A DNA stretch of 64,000 nucleotides from Hormiphora californensis (GCA_020137815.1 CM035351.1:2366409-2430408), one strand, 5' to 3'; positions 10,483 to 21,735 are shown, counted from the stretch's first letter. The notes: generated from the letters alone by a model not told the origin. Numbers and translations are program-made.

Positions 10483-13400
10483 TCATTGTCTCTGTCGCCT
10501 AGACGAGGAAGTGTTGGTGAACTTGACAAGGCTAGCAGCCCCTCCCTCGGCTGTGATCATGCCTCCCTCCACGATACTAACCTTCCTTATAGGAGGTCTC
10601 CCTCCCTCCGCGGTGAGGTGTCGTGAGAAGTGGGAATCAGTGGAGCACCCCGTTATAGACTGGTTGCAGAAGGAAGGACGCCGTATCCGGCCCATATTCA
10701 TACTGATACTGAAATATAATGTTGAGTTACTCAACAAGAAACATAGTGGATAGTATTTAGCTTCTAAAGTAGGTAGTGGGAAGTCGGGGTTTGACTTTGA
10801 GTGGAATTCGCTTTCGTAAGAAAGGGGTATTCTTTGTGTAACACTCTGTACTAGCTACCTACTTTGTTGGTGGGATTGAGCTGTCAGGCCAATGCTCTGA
10901 CCACAGTTCTCGCGCGCTCCTTATTTGAGAGAAATGAGAATAGGGTCAGGCCAATGCTCTGACAGGGATTGAGTGAGACGAAGAGAAGGGGTAGGGTGTA
11001 CTAATATGTATACCTTTCCAGGTACTTTTTCTTTCCAGGTACTTATACAACAAGAGGGGGTCGAACAAAGCAAGTATACTGTTGTTCTACTGACCTGTTG
11101 AAGCTGCTGATGGAACTTTGACTGTTAGCACTACCAGCACTGTGTCGTCTCTTTAGTTTACTAGGCAGCATACTAACAATGGTAAACCTCAGCTCCCAAT
11201 CCAGGGCGATAAAGATAACCGGCCTCACTGCACAACCCAACCTGAATACCAACTGAAAGGACAGATATCATGTTAACCCCATGTTAACTTTAATTTGTGT
11301 GGAAGCACTGGAAGCAAAGAGACCCTTTTTGGGAAATGGGGTTCAGTGGTGGAAAAAATAATTATCGTTCTTCAGCAGGCCAGGGGAAAGATTCTCAATA
11401 ACGAAAAGAGCCCTATAAATACCTTGGCGATTGCGTAGTGTAGTGGCGGGGGAAGGTTAACAGTGAACCATGCCTTTAGATAGTACGTGTAGACACCAGC
11501 TGTCGAAATGAGATGAACCAAGGACACGAATGTGAACATGTAGCAACTCTGAAACGGAGGGGTGTTTACTGTTCTGAAACCTATTACTTGTTTTTACTGT
11601 GTTAGCTGTTGTCTACGACTACAGGATTTATAAGAAAAATTTGAAATACATAACAGCTTCAGTGAAAATCATGAGAGATGAAATGTAGTATCAGATATCA
11701 CTGATACTGATTAGCATTTCCAAATAATTGACTGGAGTGTTGATTGAATTGACTTATAAGCCATGAAGTCTCATTATCGTCTCCCAGTGTACTCTCTGAG
11801 GCATTCCTCACATCACAAAGGCTCACTCGTGACAGACGACTAAAGAGAAACACCTTGTCTTCAACACACAACCGATTCTCAAGTGATGCCATTACTTCCT
11901 TGTATGTCTTCTCGTGGTGCTTGAATAACTTGGCCAGCAACTTGACCTCAAAGAAACACTTATCGTTTTCTGTCAACTGGTAAGGCTCCTTGGATATCTC
12001 AGTTGATTCGATATTTTTCATCAACTCCATGTACAGAGTTTTTAGTTGAGAACCAGAAAGGGCAATACACATTTCAGTGTACACCGAATGCAGCTCATCT
12101 TGATTCAGGAACTCTAATAAGAGATTTGATCTCAGATCTGCACCCTTGTCAGTATACTTCAGACCACAGTTGAGAGCATACAGCAGTTTCTTACTATTGG
12201 TCTCCCTCATCACAAATGCAGCCTCCTCGAACAAGAATCTAGCACAACCAATATCCAGTAACTCTTTCCTAGAACAGAGCTTACAGAAGAACTTGGTACA
12301 GGACTTTTGGAGCCATTCAACTTTAAAGGCCACACTCAGCTTGTTCATATCCCTGAAGATTCCCTTTGTAATTCGCCCATCGGTGGATCCAGCGTAGCAA
12401 GATTGTACAAATCCATATACCCCATCCTTAGAGAACTCTGTCACAGGGATCTCCTTCATCCCCATTTCACCCACCATCTCCATTATAACGGGGCTGTTTT
12501 GGGCCATGATATAGGAGTTAGCTCCCACAGTGTCCTCGCCCGCTGTCTGTAGGGTCAGGTCATTGAACGCGTCCACCCTCCATAGATTGTCCCCAAAGCT
12601 AACTGGAACCTTGAATCCAGGAGAGGAGGTTTCAAGAATACTTTGAACTTTAGTACTCGACCCTCTCTCACCATCCCCCGCACCACCAAAAAGGAAAGGA
12701 GTAACTTGAAATGCACTGGATGTATTATTGCCCGACCCTCTTTGACCGCCCCCCGCTGCAGGGTTACCGAAAAGGCCAAATCCCGCCATTCCAGAATCCA
12801 GAATCAAGCTAAAAATAGTAATATTCATACTTTAGAAACTCACAACAAATAAACCCAACAACAGGATAAAATAGTGACTTGATTAAACAGAGAAAACAGA
12901 GAAAGCAACTCAACGCCAATAACACAGTGACAGTGTAAAAAACTATGCATGAAAAACTTGTATTGCACTTTTTAAGCTTAGGATGAGGAATTTATATAAG
13001 ACATCGTATTATAACATAAACGGAAGTGTAATGTAAGGTGGTAGTCGTCAGGGGTATCATGTTTTCTTTGCCTTCTCTCTATCTTTCTTTTTCTATCTCT
13101 CCCCCCCCCCCCCTCAAATTTACATTCATGACCTAAAATGGGATGAGGAACTCATATAACAAGACATCTCAGGAGGGTGTATAATATGCAGTAAACATGG
13201 TAAAAGGACGTGTAATGTACTTTCACTAATGTAGGTACCTAAGGGGAAATTGATCCACTAAAAATTCTGCACAATACCTTTAGCCCCCCCCCCCCAAATC
13301 TTCACAATACCTTTAGCCCCCCCCCCAAAAATCTTCACAATACCTTTAGCCCCCCCCCCAAATCTTCACAATACCTTTAGCCCCCCCCCCCCCCCAAATC

Positions 13401-14436
13401 TTCACAATACCTTTAGCCCCCCCCCCCCCAAATCTTCACAATACCTTTAGCCCCCCCCCCCCAAAATCTTCACAATACCTTTAGCCCCCCCCCCCCCCAA
13501 ATCTTCACAATACCTTTAGCCCCCCCCCCCCCCAAATCTTCACAATACCTTTAGCCCCCCCCCCAAATCTTCACAATACCTTTAGCCGGTTTAGCCGGTC
13601 ATTAGCCAGTGTCTTGTCCGGTTTGAGCCGGAGGGAGGTCACGAAGGTGTGGCAGTAGAGGAAGAGTGCCGGGATTATCGGCAGTGTGAGGGTTATAATG
13701 ACATCTAGCAGGGGGTAGACAGTCTCTCCAATACCATAAAATGAACACCTGGTAAGTAGAGGGGAAAGTTATAATCGGGACAAGGATATATTTGGGGTGG
13801 ATCAGAATTAAAATGATTAATGATATCATAACTAATTCTCCCGCCCCTCCCAAAACTAACCTGTCTGTAACGAATGAGATGCCGGGACGAGCCCAGTCGA
13901 GTTGAGGTACAATGCACAGAACAAAGGATACCGTCCATATCAGGCACAACAGCAGTAGCGATCTGTGAAGTGATGAGGTGTTAGTAATAGATATTGTGGC
14001 CATTTTGCCCAAAATTTGGTTCAAAATTCAAGGAAATCTGAAAATTAAACTCATTTAAAACTCCCCCATTACCTGTCAATACCTCCCAGTACCTCCAATT
14101 ACCTCACAATACCCCTGAATACCTCCCAAGATCCCCAAGACCTCACAATACCTCCTTATCACTTATACCCCATCCAAATACCTCCCAATACCTCACAACA
14201 CCTCACAATACCTCCCAATTATACCTCTCATTACCTCTGAAGTGAAATCTGTCCCTCCCTGTATCTCCTGGGATAGAGAACAAAGATGTATCTATCAAGA
14301 GCACATACATCCAGCGTTAGCATTGAGCATGTCACTGAGTAATGGTCTAGTGATGCCGTCACTTGACATAGAGTCACAGGTAATACATGGTCGCTAGGTA
14401 ACCTGCAGAGAGAGGGGGATGAGAGGGGGAGTGAGA

Positions 14437-14517
<81 letters not shown>

Positions 14518-15711
14518 CCCACTTACAGGTGAAGGGATGCTGCGATAAAAGAAACGACACCCAGTAATAGATCGTTTAATGTCAGGTTGGTTATGTAAAC
14601 GTTGTGGAGCTGTTTTAAACGTCGTTTTACGAAGAATGTCAGAATGAGAAGAGTGTTTCCACAGACAGCTATGATACCACATAGAAATAGGACTCCTGAC
14701 ATAATGTAGATAGTTGTATTGTCCAACTCAACACCGGGTGATGTGCCTGAGAGAGAGAGAGAGGGGCGGGTCAGAATGGTGGGTTGCCTGAAAACCGGAT
14801 CCTATTGTTTTCCAAGACAAAACTGGGATAATATTATATGTATGATATCGGGATTTTCCAAGCCCATGCCTCGTGTGATAGATCATAGACGGGGGAAAGC
14901 AGCTAGCCCATGCCTCGTGTGATAGATGGGGAACAAGCAGCTAGCCCATGCCTCGTGTGATAGATGGGGAACAAGCAGCTAGCCCATGCCTCGTGTGATA
15001 GATGGGGAACAAGCAGCTAGCCCATGCCTCGTGTGATAGATGGGGAACAAGCAGCTAGCCCATGCCTCGTGTGATAGATGGGGAACAAGCAGCTAGCCCA
15101 TGCCTCGTGTGATAGATGGGGAACAAGCAGCTAGCCCATGCCTCGTGTGATAGATGGGGAACAAGCAGCTAGCCCATGCCTCGTGTGATAGATGGGGAAC
15201 AAGCAGCTAGCCCATGCCTCGTGTGATAGATGGGGAAAAAGCAGCTAGCCCATGCCTCGTGTGATAGATGGGGAACAAGCAGCTAGCCCATGCCTCGTGT
15301 GATAGATGGGGAACAAGCAGCTAGCCCATGCCTCGTGTGATAGATGGGGAACAAGCAGCTAGCCCATGCCTCGTGTGATAGATGGGGAAAAAGCAGCTAG
15401 CCCATGCCTCGTGTGATAGATGGGGAACAAGCAGCTAGCCCATGCCTCGTGTGATAGATGGGGAACAAGCAGCTAGCCCATGCCTCGTGTGATAGATGGG
15501 GAACAAGCAGCTAGCCCATGCCTCGTGTGATAGATGGGGAACAAGCAGCTAGGGAAACAATTTGGGCGGTGTTCATGTTGTTGGCTGACAACGCCCTTGG
15601 CACCAGGCACATAACAAAGTTGCGGTTACAGCTAAATAGCAGTTCGCGGTTACCTCTGGTGACGTTGGTTACAGTGATGTTCTCGCTGCTAAGGTTGCTA
15701 TACAGGAACAT
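10483..15711 (-). CDS. Class A-like seven-transmembrane receptor (8 exons)
   Basis: Minus-strand exons: 15654-15711, 14527-14746, 14235-14402, 13861-13962, 13580-13748, 11423-11548, 11095-11252, 10483-10708. They join in phase to 408 aa plus TGA. The extracellular N-terminus has several N-glycosylation sites (NLS, NIT, NVT, NTT). TM1 has GN, TM2 has NLTLND, and TM3 ends in the DRY motif (CALDRYIF). A Trp sits in TM4. Two cysteines suit the TM3-ECL2 bridge (LCQVTA and DRCSFYG). TM6 lacks CWxP, and TM7 has RPVIF where NPxxY is usual, followed by a basic tail. Ligand and coupling are unknown; a peptide/amine-type receptor is possible. Intron 1 holds a 38-bp minisatellite, introns 3 and 5 hold donor-like repeats, and intron 5 contains a complete BTB gene. 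The phase match across all seven introns is the main support for one gene. Confidence 0.85.
10881..10966. repeat. 86-bp dispersed repeat, copy 1
   Basis: Begins CTGTCAGGCCAATGCTCTGA and ends TCAGGCCAATGCTCTGACAG, so both ends carry the same direct motif. A second copy lies at 18307-18395 with roughly 88% identity by eye. Located in intron 7 of the receptor gene. No ORF. Confidence 0.7.
11698..12789 (-). CDS. BTB/POZ-BACK-like protein with FG-type N-terminus
   Basis: Intronless, 363 aa from ATG at 12789 (MAGFGLFG). An upstream in-frame start would add 13 residues (12828), but the 12789 start has G at +4 and gives the Gly/Phe-rich head (GFGLFGNP, PFLFGGAG). That head recalls nucleoporin FG repeats. 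A BTB fold follows at about residues 60-160 (NSYIMAQNSPVIMEMV, FSKDGVYGFVQSCYAG), then a helical region like BACK (MNKLSVAFKVEWLQKSC, LLYALNCGL). Such proteins often dimerise and serve as CUL3 adaptors; that role is inferred. The whole gene lies within intron 5 of the receptor, on the same strand, and shares none of its exons. No orthologue name can be given. Confidence 0.8.
   Translation of the reverse strand: MAGFGLFGNPAAGGGQRGSGNNTSSAFQVTPFLFGGAGDGERGSSTKVQSILETSSPGFKVPVSFGDNLWRVDAFNDLTLQTAGEDTVGANSYIMAQNSPVIMEMVGEMGMKEIPVTEFSKDGVYGFVQSCYAGSTDGRITKGIFRDMNKLSVAFKVEWLQKSCTKFFCKLCSRKELLDIGCARFLFEEAAFVMRETNSKKLLYALNCGLKYTDKGADLRSNLLLEFLNQDELHSVYTEMCIALSGSQLKTLYMELMKNIESTEISKEPYQLTENDKCFFEVKLLAKLFKHHEKTYKEVMASLENRLCVEDKVFLFSRLSRVSLCDVRNASESTLGDDNETSWLISQFNQHSSQLFGNANQYQ
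13271..13590. repeat. Tandem array repeating the exon 5 splice donor
   Basis: Ten copies of AAATCTTCACAATACCTTTAG, separated by C-runs of 9-17 nt. The last copy (about 13569-13584) contains the true 3' end of receptor exon 5 and its donor. On the minus strand each unit therefore reads CTAAAG then GTATTGTGAAG after a G-run. The array lies in intron 5. Confidence 0.9.
14050..14234. repeat. Degenerate AATACCTCCC tandem repeat
   Basis: About 15 imperfect 9-13-bp units. On the minus strand they read GGGAGGTATT and follow directly after the exon 3 donor (GAG|GTAATG), so the intron starts with a run of donor-like AGGTATT strings. Confidence 0.7.
14443..14515. repeat. (GA)n microsatellite in receptor intron 2
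   Basis: Pure GA dinucleotide, forming the CT-rich tract (minus strand) before the exon 3 acceptor. Confidence 0.95.
14862..15553. repeat. 38-bp minisatellite, about 18 copies
   Basis: Unit CCCATGCCTCGTGTGATAGA followed by TGGGGAACAAGCAGCTAG. Copies are nearly identical. The first is degenerate, and a few carry GGGGAAAAAGC. It lies wholly inside intron 1 of the receptor gene. Confidence 0.97.
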
Positions 15712-16476
15712 ATCTTACACAGCAGCTGGTGGTCCTACTAGTAACAAGTTGCAATATACTGATCAGGAGCTGAGTAGGATGATTAGCATCCGGTCCGTGC
15801 AACCTGGGAGAGAGAGAGTGAGTGAGAGAGAGGGGAGAGAGAGGGAGAGAGAGAGAGAGAGAGAATTAGAGAAGAGAGATAGAGAGCCTTGGATAGGCGT
15901 AGAAATGCAGATGGAGGATGACTCTGAGCGTACGTGCAGCTATGATAGGTCGTCATCGCAGTCGCTGCTCATCTCGCTCTTTCCTTCTCGTCTCTTTCCC
16001 TTTCTCTTCTGTCGCTCCTTGCTTTCTCCTTTCTTTTTCGCTCGCTCTTCTTTCTGCTCTCTCTCTTGTCCTTTCCTTCTCCTCTCTCTCTTCTCTTCAT
16101 CTCTTTCTCTCTTCTCTCTCTCTCTCTCTCTCTCTCTCCGCTCGTCTTCTCTCTCTGTCTCTCCTCTGCTCGCTCTTGCTCTCTCTCTCTGCTCTCTCTT
16201 CCGTCTCGTCTTCTCTCCTCTCTGCTCTTCTTACTCTCCCCCCTTTGGCTTTCTCTCTCTCTCCTGCTCCCTCCGCCTTTCTCGCCCTCTTGTGTCCTCT
16301 GGAGAGTCAGGGTATTGACTGTGTTTTAATCTCTCTTCCCGACAGGTAATTAAAATTAATTATCTTAAAGCCAGGCATCCAATTGTCGTTGTACCTCCCT
16401 CGCCGGTGCATGGTTGCTGCTGGACACCCTGTATTCTGTAATATATACTGACACACATGCAGCTGCCCTCTGAGAG
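15712..16476. promoter_or_regulatory. Divergent intergenic region, CT-rich
   Basis: Separates the start of the receptor (minus) from the orphan ORF (plus). It holds a GA block (15808-15880) and a long degenerate CT tract (15960-16290), open in several frames only because of composition. It should contain both promoters, but no element is distinguishable. Confidence 0.4.
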
Positions 16477-17409
16477 ATGAACCCGTCTAGTTTTGGTAAC
16501 AGGAGAGCTCTGGAGGATGCTCTTCACCGGCTCAGAGAAGTGGAGCCCAGGGATGAATTCCAGGCTGCTATGATGCAATACGCGGCAGCCTCACTCTCCC
16601 TCCTGGACAGTTTAGGGGCAACTAATACTGCAGAGGCCGGGATGTTTGAAAGTAGTCAACTGGGGGCGAGTATCGCTCTGCCTACTACAACTACTAGCAG
16701 TGATATGATGATGTTCACATCGGAGCAATTCAGACTAGATACCGGATCCACAATTATCCCCTCACCCCCGGACACCAGTCATCTCAACCTAGTCAGATGT
16801 CTCACAGATGATAGCAGGCTTACAATTGTAGCTGCGTTCCCTTCCACCCCTTTTGAGGATTCCGTAGCTACCGCTGGAGGTGTTCAGCCGATCTACGAGC
16901 ACCTAACCAGCAGTGACCCACCTACAACCTCCCTCATTCCATCCGAGTCTCACTCCCAAAATACCCTGCTATGCCAGGAGATAGCAGCTTCAGCCATAGC
17001 AGAACTCGCCCTGCCCGCCCCTGACCATCACCAGCCCAGAATCCGGCCACTTGCTGCGTCACGATCCTTCAGGAGACCCGTGAGGAGGAACGTTTCCAAG
17101 AGGAGATCTCTCCAAGAATCCCAATATGAAAGATATGGTACGGATCTAGAGGACCTACGTCGGGTTATTCCCAGTATGAACACCCTGGCCGCCCCTCCGA
17201 AACCCGCCCGGAAAAACAGCTGCAGGGATCAACAGATATCAATAATTGTAGCTGAACCTTCTGGCTCTACCGCCGCGGCCCCGAAATCCTCCCCCGGACT
17301 CAGTTACGCCACCAAGACCCTGTTTAGGAGGGCAGCCAGGTGGGGAAGTCAGAAACTGAAAAATAGAAATTCAGCATTTGTGCCGTTAAACCGAGCAAAC
17401 ACTTTGTGA
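16477..17409 (+). CDS. Orphan 310-aa protein
   Basis: Single open frame from ATG (MNPSSFGNRRALEDALHRL) to TGA. The first 45 residues look like an amphipathic helix pair. The middle is Ser/Thr/Pro-rich and probably disordered. The C-terminal third is basic (RRPVRRNVSKRRSLQESQ, then DLEDLRRVIPSMNTL, then YATKTLFRRAARWGSQKLKN). No signal peptide, membrane segment or known domain seen. I do not recognise it. Codon composition looks coding rather than repeat-derived. Basic clusters and a disordered middle suit a nuclear or cytoskeletal regulator, but that is speculation. Confidence 0.55.
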   Translation: MNPSSFGNRRALEDALHRLREVEPRDEFQAAMMQYAAASLSLLDSLGATNTAEAGMFESSQLGASIALPTTTTSSDMMMFTSEQFRLDTGSTIIPSPPDTSHLNLVRCLTDDSRLTIVAAFPSTPFEDSVATAGGVQPIYEHLTSSDPPTTSLIPSESHSQNTLLCQEIAASAIAELALPAPDHHQPRIRPLAASRSFRRPVRRNVSKRRSLQESQYERYGTDLEDLRRVIPSMNTLAAPPKPARKNSCRDQQISIIVAEPSGSTAAAPKSSPGLSYATKTLFRRAARWGSQKLKNRNSAFVPLNRANTL

Positions 17410-18509
17410 CATAGGTTTGCCTTGCTTATCACGACGTTTAATTGATCAATGGTCAAGGACGGTTCTATGAGGAACATTTCAGGGGATTCTTCAGACAGTT
17501 GATTCCAGTTTTGAAACCACAACTATATCCTTCAGACAGTTGATTTCAATTTATGACCCTTGAAAACACAAATATGTTGTATGAACGTGTTTCTAATAGC
17601 AATGCTATGCTAGTTAATTTATGAGGGTGTGGTACCACGACCAGTTCTAATACTAGAGAGAAAGAGTGAGAAAGAAAGAGATAGAGCAGCAGTGTGTGTG
17701 GTTTGTGGTGAGCAACAGGGGGATAGTTTGTGGAACATTTCCAATTTGGTTTGCTGAAAATAACCCCAATTTAAATTGATTTTAAATACGGTTTGTCTCG
17801 AGATGTGTGGTACAACATAAAACAGAATTGCTATACATCTCTCTCTCTCTCTCCGTTTTCTGTACAGCCTTCTCTCTCAGCACCGTTTACATCACTTTTG
17901 TAGTCGATAAAAGCACACACAAACACAAGATATTCTCTCTCTTTCACCGTGGCAAAAAACTTAACAAGCAAATGAAACATTGTCGTTTCATGAGTATTTC
18001 AGAGCCGCGGATTTCGAATGTATCATATATATTGTCGTCATAAGTTAAGTACACAGTACACGGACAGATAAACACACAAACAGATAGACACACACACACA
18101 CACACATTTTCAGAACTATATTATCTATTTCGTGTTCTGAACGGCCAGCGTTCATGTATATTAAATGTTCAATATTCATTAACTGTAAAAAGTCTGCACA
18201 ATCAAATTTAATTTTCAAATTATTAAACTTCATGCAAGCGTTGTCATTATCTAATCAAATAATAAGGAAAAAAGAAATTTACATGTCCAGATTTGCCTCA
18301 GTCCTCTTGTCAGGACAATGCTCTGACCAAAGTTCTTGTGCGCTCCTCTTTATTTGAAAGAAATGAGAATAGGATCAGGCCAATGCTCTGACAGGTCTCC
18401 TCTATCTCAAGTTGTTCAGACGAGAACTCTCCCTCCGGGCTCCTGCATAATCCTGATAATGCACAATACAACTCACAGTCCCACACCTTCACCACATTTC
18501 CCCCACAAC
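17410..18509. other. Intergenic, AT-rich
   Basis: Holds a palindrome GTGGTACCAC (17631), a (CA)n at about 18091-18106, and the second copy of the 86-bp dispersed repeat. No exon recognised. The left part is the 3' flank of the orphan ORF; the right part is the 3' flank of the SGSM-like gene. Confidence 0.5.
18307..18395. repeat. 86-bp dispersed repeat, copy 2
   Basis: Counterpart of 10881-10966 in the same orientation, with a few substitutions and a 3-nt insertion. Confidence 0.7.
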
Positions 18510-21447
18510 TCAACTATCAATCAGGGTCTGCAGCCGGAAGACCAGTTGTCGGGCGCTACTAAGAATCTTCTTCCCGTCATGTCTCTCGGCCATTTCGTTG
18601 AAAAACTTGATAATATCGGTAAAGTCCATATTATTATCAAGGATGATATCCCGGTAATGCTCTACCAAAGCCAGAGCTATGAAGTGGGTGAAGTGGTCTG
18701 AGGTGGTCTGATATGCCGCCCAGATACCCTCCCAAACCCTGAATACATCCTCATACTCCAGCTCCCGTTTGAAATCCAACAAGAACCACCGGTAGGAAAA
18801 GTAAAAGTGGGAGTAGTCGCCATTCTGGTGCATGTGTTCAAACAGCTCGCTATCCAAGATCTGGATCAGAGATCTCATATTCGCAAAGTGGGCATCCATT
18901 TGACCACCATGAGGGAAGTTCATGGTCATCCTTCCCATGAGATTCCTAAAGCACGTGAAGGCCAGCGGTTCATCATCAAGGATCACCAGGAGAGGAGCGA
19001 GAATGTCACACATACCCTGGAGGTATCCTATTTCGAGGTTCTCCCACACATAGCTACACATGATCCGGCGGAGTCGGGCCAAATTGTCATCCGTGAAGAA
19101 ATAGTAGTTCCGGTCACACCTCTGGACATCTTTATCAATGCGATGAAAGTTCAGGTCCACAAGAGCTATCATCTCGTCTGTATACTCCACACCATCAATT
19201 GTAACTGCAATTGGAGGGCTAATGGGCCCGTTAGTGGGGGGATCACTGGTTTGGTCTTCCAACTCTTGATCTTCTACAGACTGCTCCTGGACAGGGGTCA
19301 GATAGGCCTCACTGGCAGGGGATGTCAGCCCACTCCGGGTGATTGGCTCAGCGAGGTGACTCACATCCTCCTCCTCCTCAATACTGTTTGCATCTCCATT
19401 CCCCTCCTCCCTCACCTCCTCCTCCCCCTCAGTTGGGGAAACTCTGGCCTGATCGGATAGCGGTGTAAACTTGCTCTTCGAGTTGGAGTAAATATAACTC
19501 TCCACTTTGGTCCAAACTACCACAATCCTGTTATACTCCGTCTCCGCGGCTGAATCTTTCTCCTTTCGAATCTCAGGGGTGTCTCCTATACAGTGATGAC
19601 CCAGCAAGTACCTCCACACCTCGGGCCTCAACTCCGCCTCGACCCCTCCGTGGTAGGTGTAAAACATCAGCTGCTGACCATCAGTAACTATCCCCTCCTC
19701 ATTGTGGAGAGAGGCCCACACCTCACTGGTTATCCCTGAGTCTAGATGGGGGTATTCCACTTGTTTAGCCGGATAGACCATACTGGAGAGGTGCCGCCTG
19801 ACCTCAGACAGGTGTCTACAGTAAGCTAACCAGCCGTAGAAAGCTCTCGATAATATCTGATATCTCATGGTCTGACACACCTCTCCTATTCTGGTTGGTA
19901 AATGAAACTCCTCAATTTCTGAGCTGTTGAGTGATATCGTCTCCTCACTTCCATCCTCCTTTGTCTTCTTACCCTTGATCTGATCTGAGTTTATGCTCTG
20001 GGTACTCCCGATGCTATCCCGTTTCCTCTTGGCATCTGCCCGGGCATCCTCGGGAGATAGAACCGGCTGGGCATTCACTTGGAACACGAAGAAACTGTTT
20101 GACGTCTGTTTGACGGCATGTCGCTTCTTATCAGACCGCTGTGGGAAGGTGCCCATTGGGGTCAAGTAGACGCCCAGAGTGGGCTCCATACTGAACCCCT
20201 CGGACACCAGACCAGTCTCAAGGTTGGTCAGGAAGTCCACCAGGGAGGTCTGGGTGGGGAAGAGAACGGGAGGCCGCTGGACCCCGTCATGACCTATAAA
20301 CACAACACTACCCTCCTTTTCGTAGGGGTGAGCGTGTATGTAGGCCACTTCCTCCAGGTATACCACCCAGCTGTAGTCCCAGTAGAATGTGGGGTCCCGG
20401 TGGTGATCAACAAACCTGGTGAGAGGGGGATATCTGTTAGGACGGGTTAGGAAGAGTTGTTAGTGGTGGGGAGAACATTCTTTAGGACGGGTTAGGGGAG
20501 GAGGGATATGTTAGGACGGGTTAGGAAGAGGTGTTAGATATTTTAGAAACTAATGAGCTATGTTCCCGATATGTCAGGAAAACCCCATCAGTTTATCATC
20601 TAAATAACCACTCAAAAACTGTTTACCTGTTGCTCATCCACTTCATAAAGAATGTTTTCCCAGACTGGTGAAGGGCCAGGTACCCCGTCTGGTAGTCCCC
20701 CTCTGGTTTCTGTACCGTCACATTATTCTTCCCGAACAGCAGTACTGAGTTGGTGTTCTGATAGAGAGATGCAACCAGGCTCCTGGTGTGACACGCTGAG
20801 GGGTCGTTTTCCGTGACAAAATGAAGGGCACTAGGTGTACACACTGTTAGCGAGGAGTTGGGGTGTTTCAGGTGGCGGGGCTGGTCTCCCTTTGCCATTT
20901 GCCGCTCCAGCAACTCTGAAGCAGGGGGATCGCTCCAGAAATGATCGGGTGTTTTGGTTTTTGTGTAGTCCAGGGCTATCAGGCCACTAAGAAGGTCGAG
21001 GAAGAGGTTACCCGTGACGGGATTACGTATCAGAGAGTCATCGTGATACAACTTGGTGCACTGCTGTGTCACACTCTTCACTATATCAACTATGGTTTTC
21101 TCTATCAGCGCCAGTCGGATCCAGTTGTAACGTGGTGTATGTCCTATCAGGCTCCTCGATTTAGCTACTGAGTTTTCCTTCCTAAAACCCGCTCTCTTTA
21201 GTGTATCAGCGGCTATTTCGTCATGTTTAGCGAGGGTGGTTAGAAGGACCATAGAGAGAGGGGTGCTACTGAGGGATACCCCGGGCTTCTTGAACCCGTG
21301 TACCAAACACTGTTCCATAACAATACACAGGGAGGCGATGGTGGCACTGTCCTCATGGATAAACTTCTTAGTGACACTCTCCTCCATCAGCAGCTTGATC
21401 TCTTTCTTGAGTCGGGCAAGCAGGTGCTCCCGCTCTCCTGCGTCCAT
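18510..21447 (-). CDS. RUN- and TBC-domain RabGAP, SGSM-like
   Basis: Two exons, 20627-21447 and 18510-20415, join in phase 2 (AG|G) to 908 aa. The ATG at 21447 starts MDAGEREHLLARLKKEI. An N-terminal RUN domain (about residues 20-190) includes VTKKFIHEDSATIASLC. The middle has HHRDPTFYWDYSWVVYLEEV, typical of SGSM1/2. The TBC domain (about 535-890) has LRPEVWRYLLG, the arginine finger in IDKDVQRCD and the glutamine finger in GYLQGMCD, so GAP activity should be intact. Family members act on Rab/Rap GTPases at endosome and Golgi membranes. The acidic linker inside the TBC domain (EEEVREEGNGDANSIEEEED) is also found in this family. Human orthologues have many introns; this has one. SGSM1 versus SGSM2 cannot be decided. 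Confidence 0.88.
20416..20626. repeat. Tandem GACGGGTTAG repeats in the SGSM-like intron
   Basis: Three imperfect copies of a roughly 50-bp unit with TTAGGACGGGTTAGG (about 20436, 20491 and 20510) inside the single intron. Confidence 0.6.
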
Positions 21448-21735
21448 CTGAAACGAGGGGGAAGGGTAGAATATAGGGAGTAAGAGAGATGGCCTGAGGT
21501 TAGAATAGTTGAGGGGGTACGAGGGGCGGGAGGGGGGGGGGTAGCAGGTAGAATTTAGATGAAAAACTCAGAGGCAGTTCAGCAAATGAGCTGATATATT
21601 CAGTACCATTATAGGTTGCATTGAGAGTTGGTGTGGTGGTAGTTTAGTAGTATAGTGAGCAGAGAAGGGCAGTTATATTATCGAAAGTGGGTATGGGGTT
21701 GGTGGGAGTGTATAACACCAGACTAACGATCCCCG

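Noticed and set aside
11095-11548. Opsin assignment from the Lys in TM7
   Set aside because: The lysine (end of exon 6) is four residues too early relative to the PVIF motif; an arginine occupies the aligned position.
13271-15553. CRISPR-like arrays
   Set aside because: The regular repeats have no unique spacers, lie in introns of an animal gene and have no cas genes nearby.
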